DNA of 5,923 bases from Thermoplasmata archaeon (GTDB taxonomy: Archaea; Thermoplasmatota; Thermoplasmata; Thermoplasmatales; Thermoplasmataceae), in assembly GCA_021801305.1 (NCBI GenBank), contig JAJYYD010000036.1, positions 1 through 5,923 on the forward strand, read 5' to 3'. A program made the translations under genes and the position numbers. Shown here piece after piece: positions 5,525-5,923 of the stretch. The notes beneath the pieces are model-generated. The model saw nothing but the letters and a program-made list of their open reading frames with translations, was not told the DNA's origin and ran no database searches. Numbering within the stretch: position 1 is the first letter of the stretch; each line of letters starts with the position of its first letter.

Positions 5525-5680
5525 TTACGCTTGAATATCCAGGATTAATTCAAGTCGATTTTTCTCATAAATTTCTGCAGCTGCATATTGTGGCTCAAGG
5601 ATCACTGCCCAAAAAGTGCCTGATGTTTTTATGAAAAAACGATCGATATATCTCCTGCTGAATTTTTTAGATACCCTCAT
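5525..5680 (-). CDS. possible small protein of 51 residues
   Basis: An ATG at 5678-5680 opens a 51-codon frame ending in TAA at 5525-5527. The product has a strongly basic N-terminal part (MRVSKKFSRRYIDRFF, residues 1-16), a hydrophobic middle (TFWAVILEP, 22-30) and a helix-like, charged C-terminal part (AAAEIYEKNRLELILDIQ, 33-50). Such an ordered composition is more protein-like than random frames here. A TTTTTTTAAG tract (5713-5704 on the - strand) is about 29 bases upstream and could serve as a TATA-like element for a leaderless message. No ribosome binding site or recognised domain is seen. It could equally be the decayed tail of a larger gene, because the frame is open a further nine codons upstream. 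It fills most of the otherwise empty 374 bases between 5428 and 5801. Confidence 0.35.
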   Translation of the reverse strand: MRVSKKFSRRYIDRFFIKTSGTFWAVILEPQYAAAEIYEKNRLELILDIQA

Positions 5681-5706
5681 ACTTGACCAGATTTTTTGAC
5701 AAACTT

Positions 5707-5713
5707 AAAAAAA
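5707..5713 (-). terminator. T7 run, possible terminator of the gene ending at 5802
   Basis: Seven consecutive T residues on the - strand lie about 90 bases past the stop of the partial membrane protein gene. T-runs are typical archaeal stop signals. The same tract could instead be the promoter element of the 51-codon frame; the sequence does not decide. Confidence 0.3.
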
Positions 5714-5801
5714 TTATCAGGCTAAATCCTACCGGCCTTTATATTTGGACAATATGGTAAAGTATTTTGCAGAATATACCGGGTATTCTCACCCATGCTG
5801 G

Positions 5802-5923
5802 TCATATTACGAAAAAGGAAAATATTAGTCCCACAAGGTACAGGATCCCTATGAATGAATTGGCTCCAAGAAAAGATGCCCTTATTGTGGACGGATCATC
5901 AGGGTCCACTATGTAGTGCTGGT
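5802..5923 (-). CDS. C-terminal fragment of a membrane protein
   Basis: On the - strand one frame is open from the right edge (first full codon 5921-5919) to a TGA at 5804-5802, giving 39 residues. It begins with a polar, acidic stretch (QHYIVDPDDPSTIRAS) and ends in a hydrophobic segment of about 20 residues (FIGILYLVGLIFSFFVI) that finishes right at the stop codon. A final helix ending at the stop is typical of multi-pass membrane proteins or tail-anchored proteins. The other two - strand frames are closed by stops within the first 30 bases, which supports this one being coding. The family cannot be assigned from the fragment. Confidence 0.55.
   Translation of the reverse strand, partial: QHYIVDPDDPSTIRASFLGANSFIGILYLVGLIFSFFVI

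Noticed and set aside
5637..5653. CGATCG and GATATATC palindromes, compared with the PadR operators
   Set aside because: The half-site arrangement differs from TATCGG-N3-CCGATA, there is no adjacent TATA box in the right place, and they lie inside a possible coding frame.
5754..5828. A 24-codon + strand frame with aromatic residues and one Cys
   Set aside because: Very short, overlaps the end of the - strand membrane protein gene, and has no promoter at the right distance or ribosome binding site.

Overview
The window looks like chromosomal DNA from an archaeon, most likely a member of the Thermoplasmata (the Thermoplasma/Ferroplasma/Cuniculiplasma group). The reasons are AT-rich TATA-type promoters about 25-30 bases ahead of several start codons, little or no leader on some genes, Shine-Dalgarno motifs on others, T-rich stretches rather than classical hairpins as likely stops, and an archaeal-looking gene set. 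The lineage is an inference; no marker gene such as rRNA is present.

Left part (1-1373). The window opens inside the tail of a + strand NUDIX hydrolase of the CoA pyrophosphatase type. It converges with a - strand GHMP-family sugar kinase resembling D-glycero-D-manno-heptose 7-phosphate kinase (HddA). A 170-base divergent region then carries the kinase promoter (with a Shine-Dalgarno site) and the apparently leaderless promoter of the next operon.

Middle (1374-3550). A compact + strand cluster holds soluble family I inorganic pyrophosphatase with all its catalytic residues, an unrecognised 110-residue protein with a cysteine pair, and a 12-helix MFS transporter. The gaps are 8 and 21 bases, so one transcript is likely. 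The cluster converges on a - strand PadR-family repressor gene across an AT-rich terminator zone.

Regulator (3652-4274). The PadR gene has a His/Cys-containing N-terminal tail. Its promoter has two 15-base inverted repeats, TATCGGAAACCGATA and TATCGAATTCCGATA, placed on either side of the TATA box. This is a near textbook arrangement for autorepression. The long reading frame extends through these operators from a TTG codon; the real start is almost certainly the internal ATG at 4218.

Right part (4279-5923). A - strand pair encodes an N-terminally anchored, probably cell-surface protein and a small two-helix membrane protein, separated by one base. They probably form an uncharacterised envelope module. 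Further right are a possible 51-residue gene too short for ordinary gene calling and the last 39 codons of a - strand membrane protein that runs off the window. No RNA genes, CRISPR arrays or intact mobile elements were seen.
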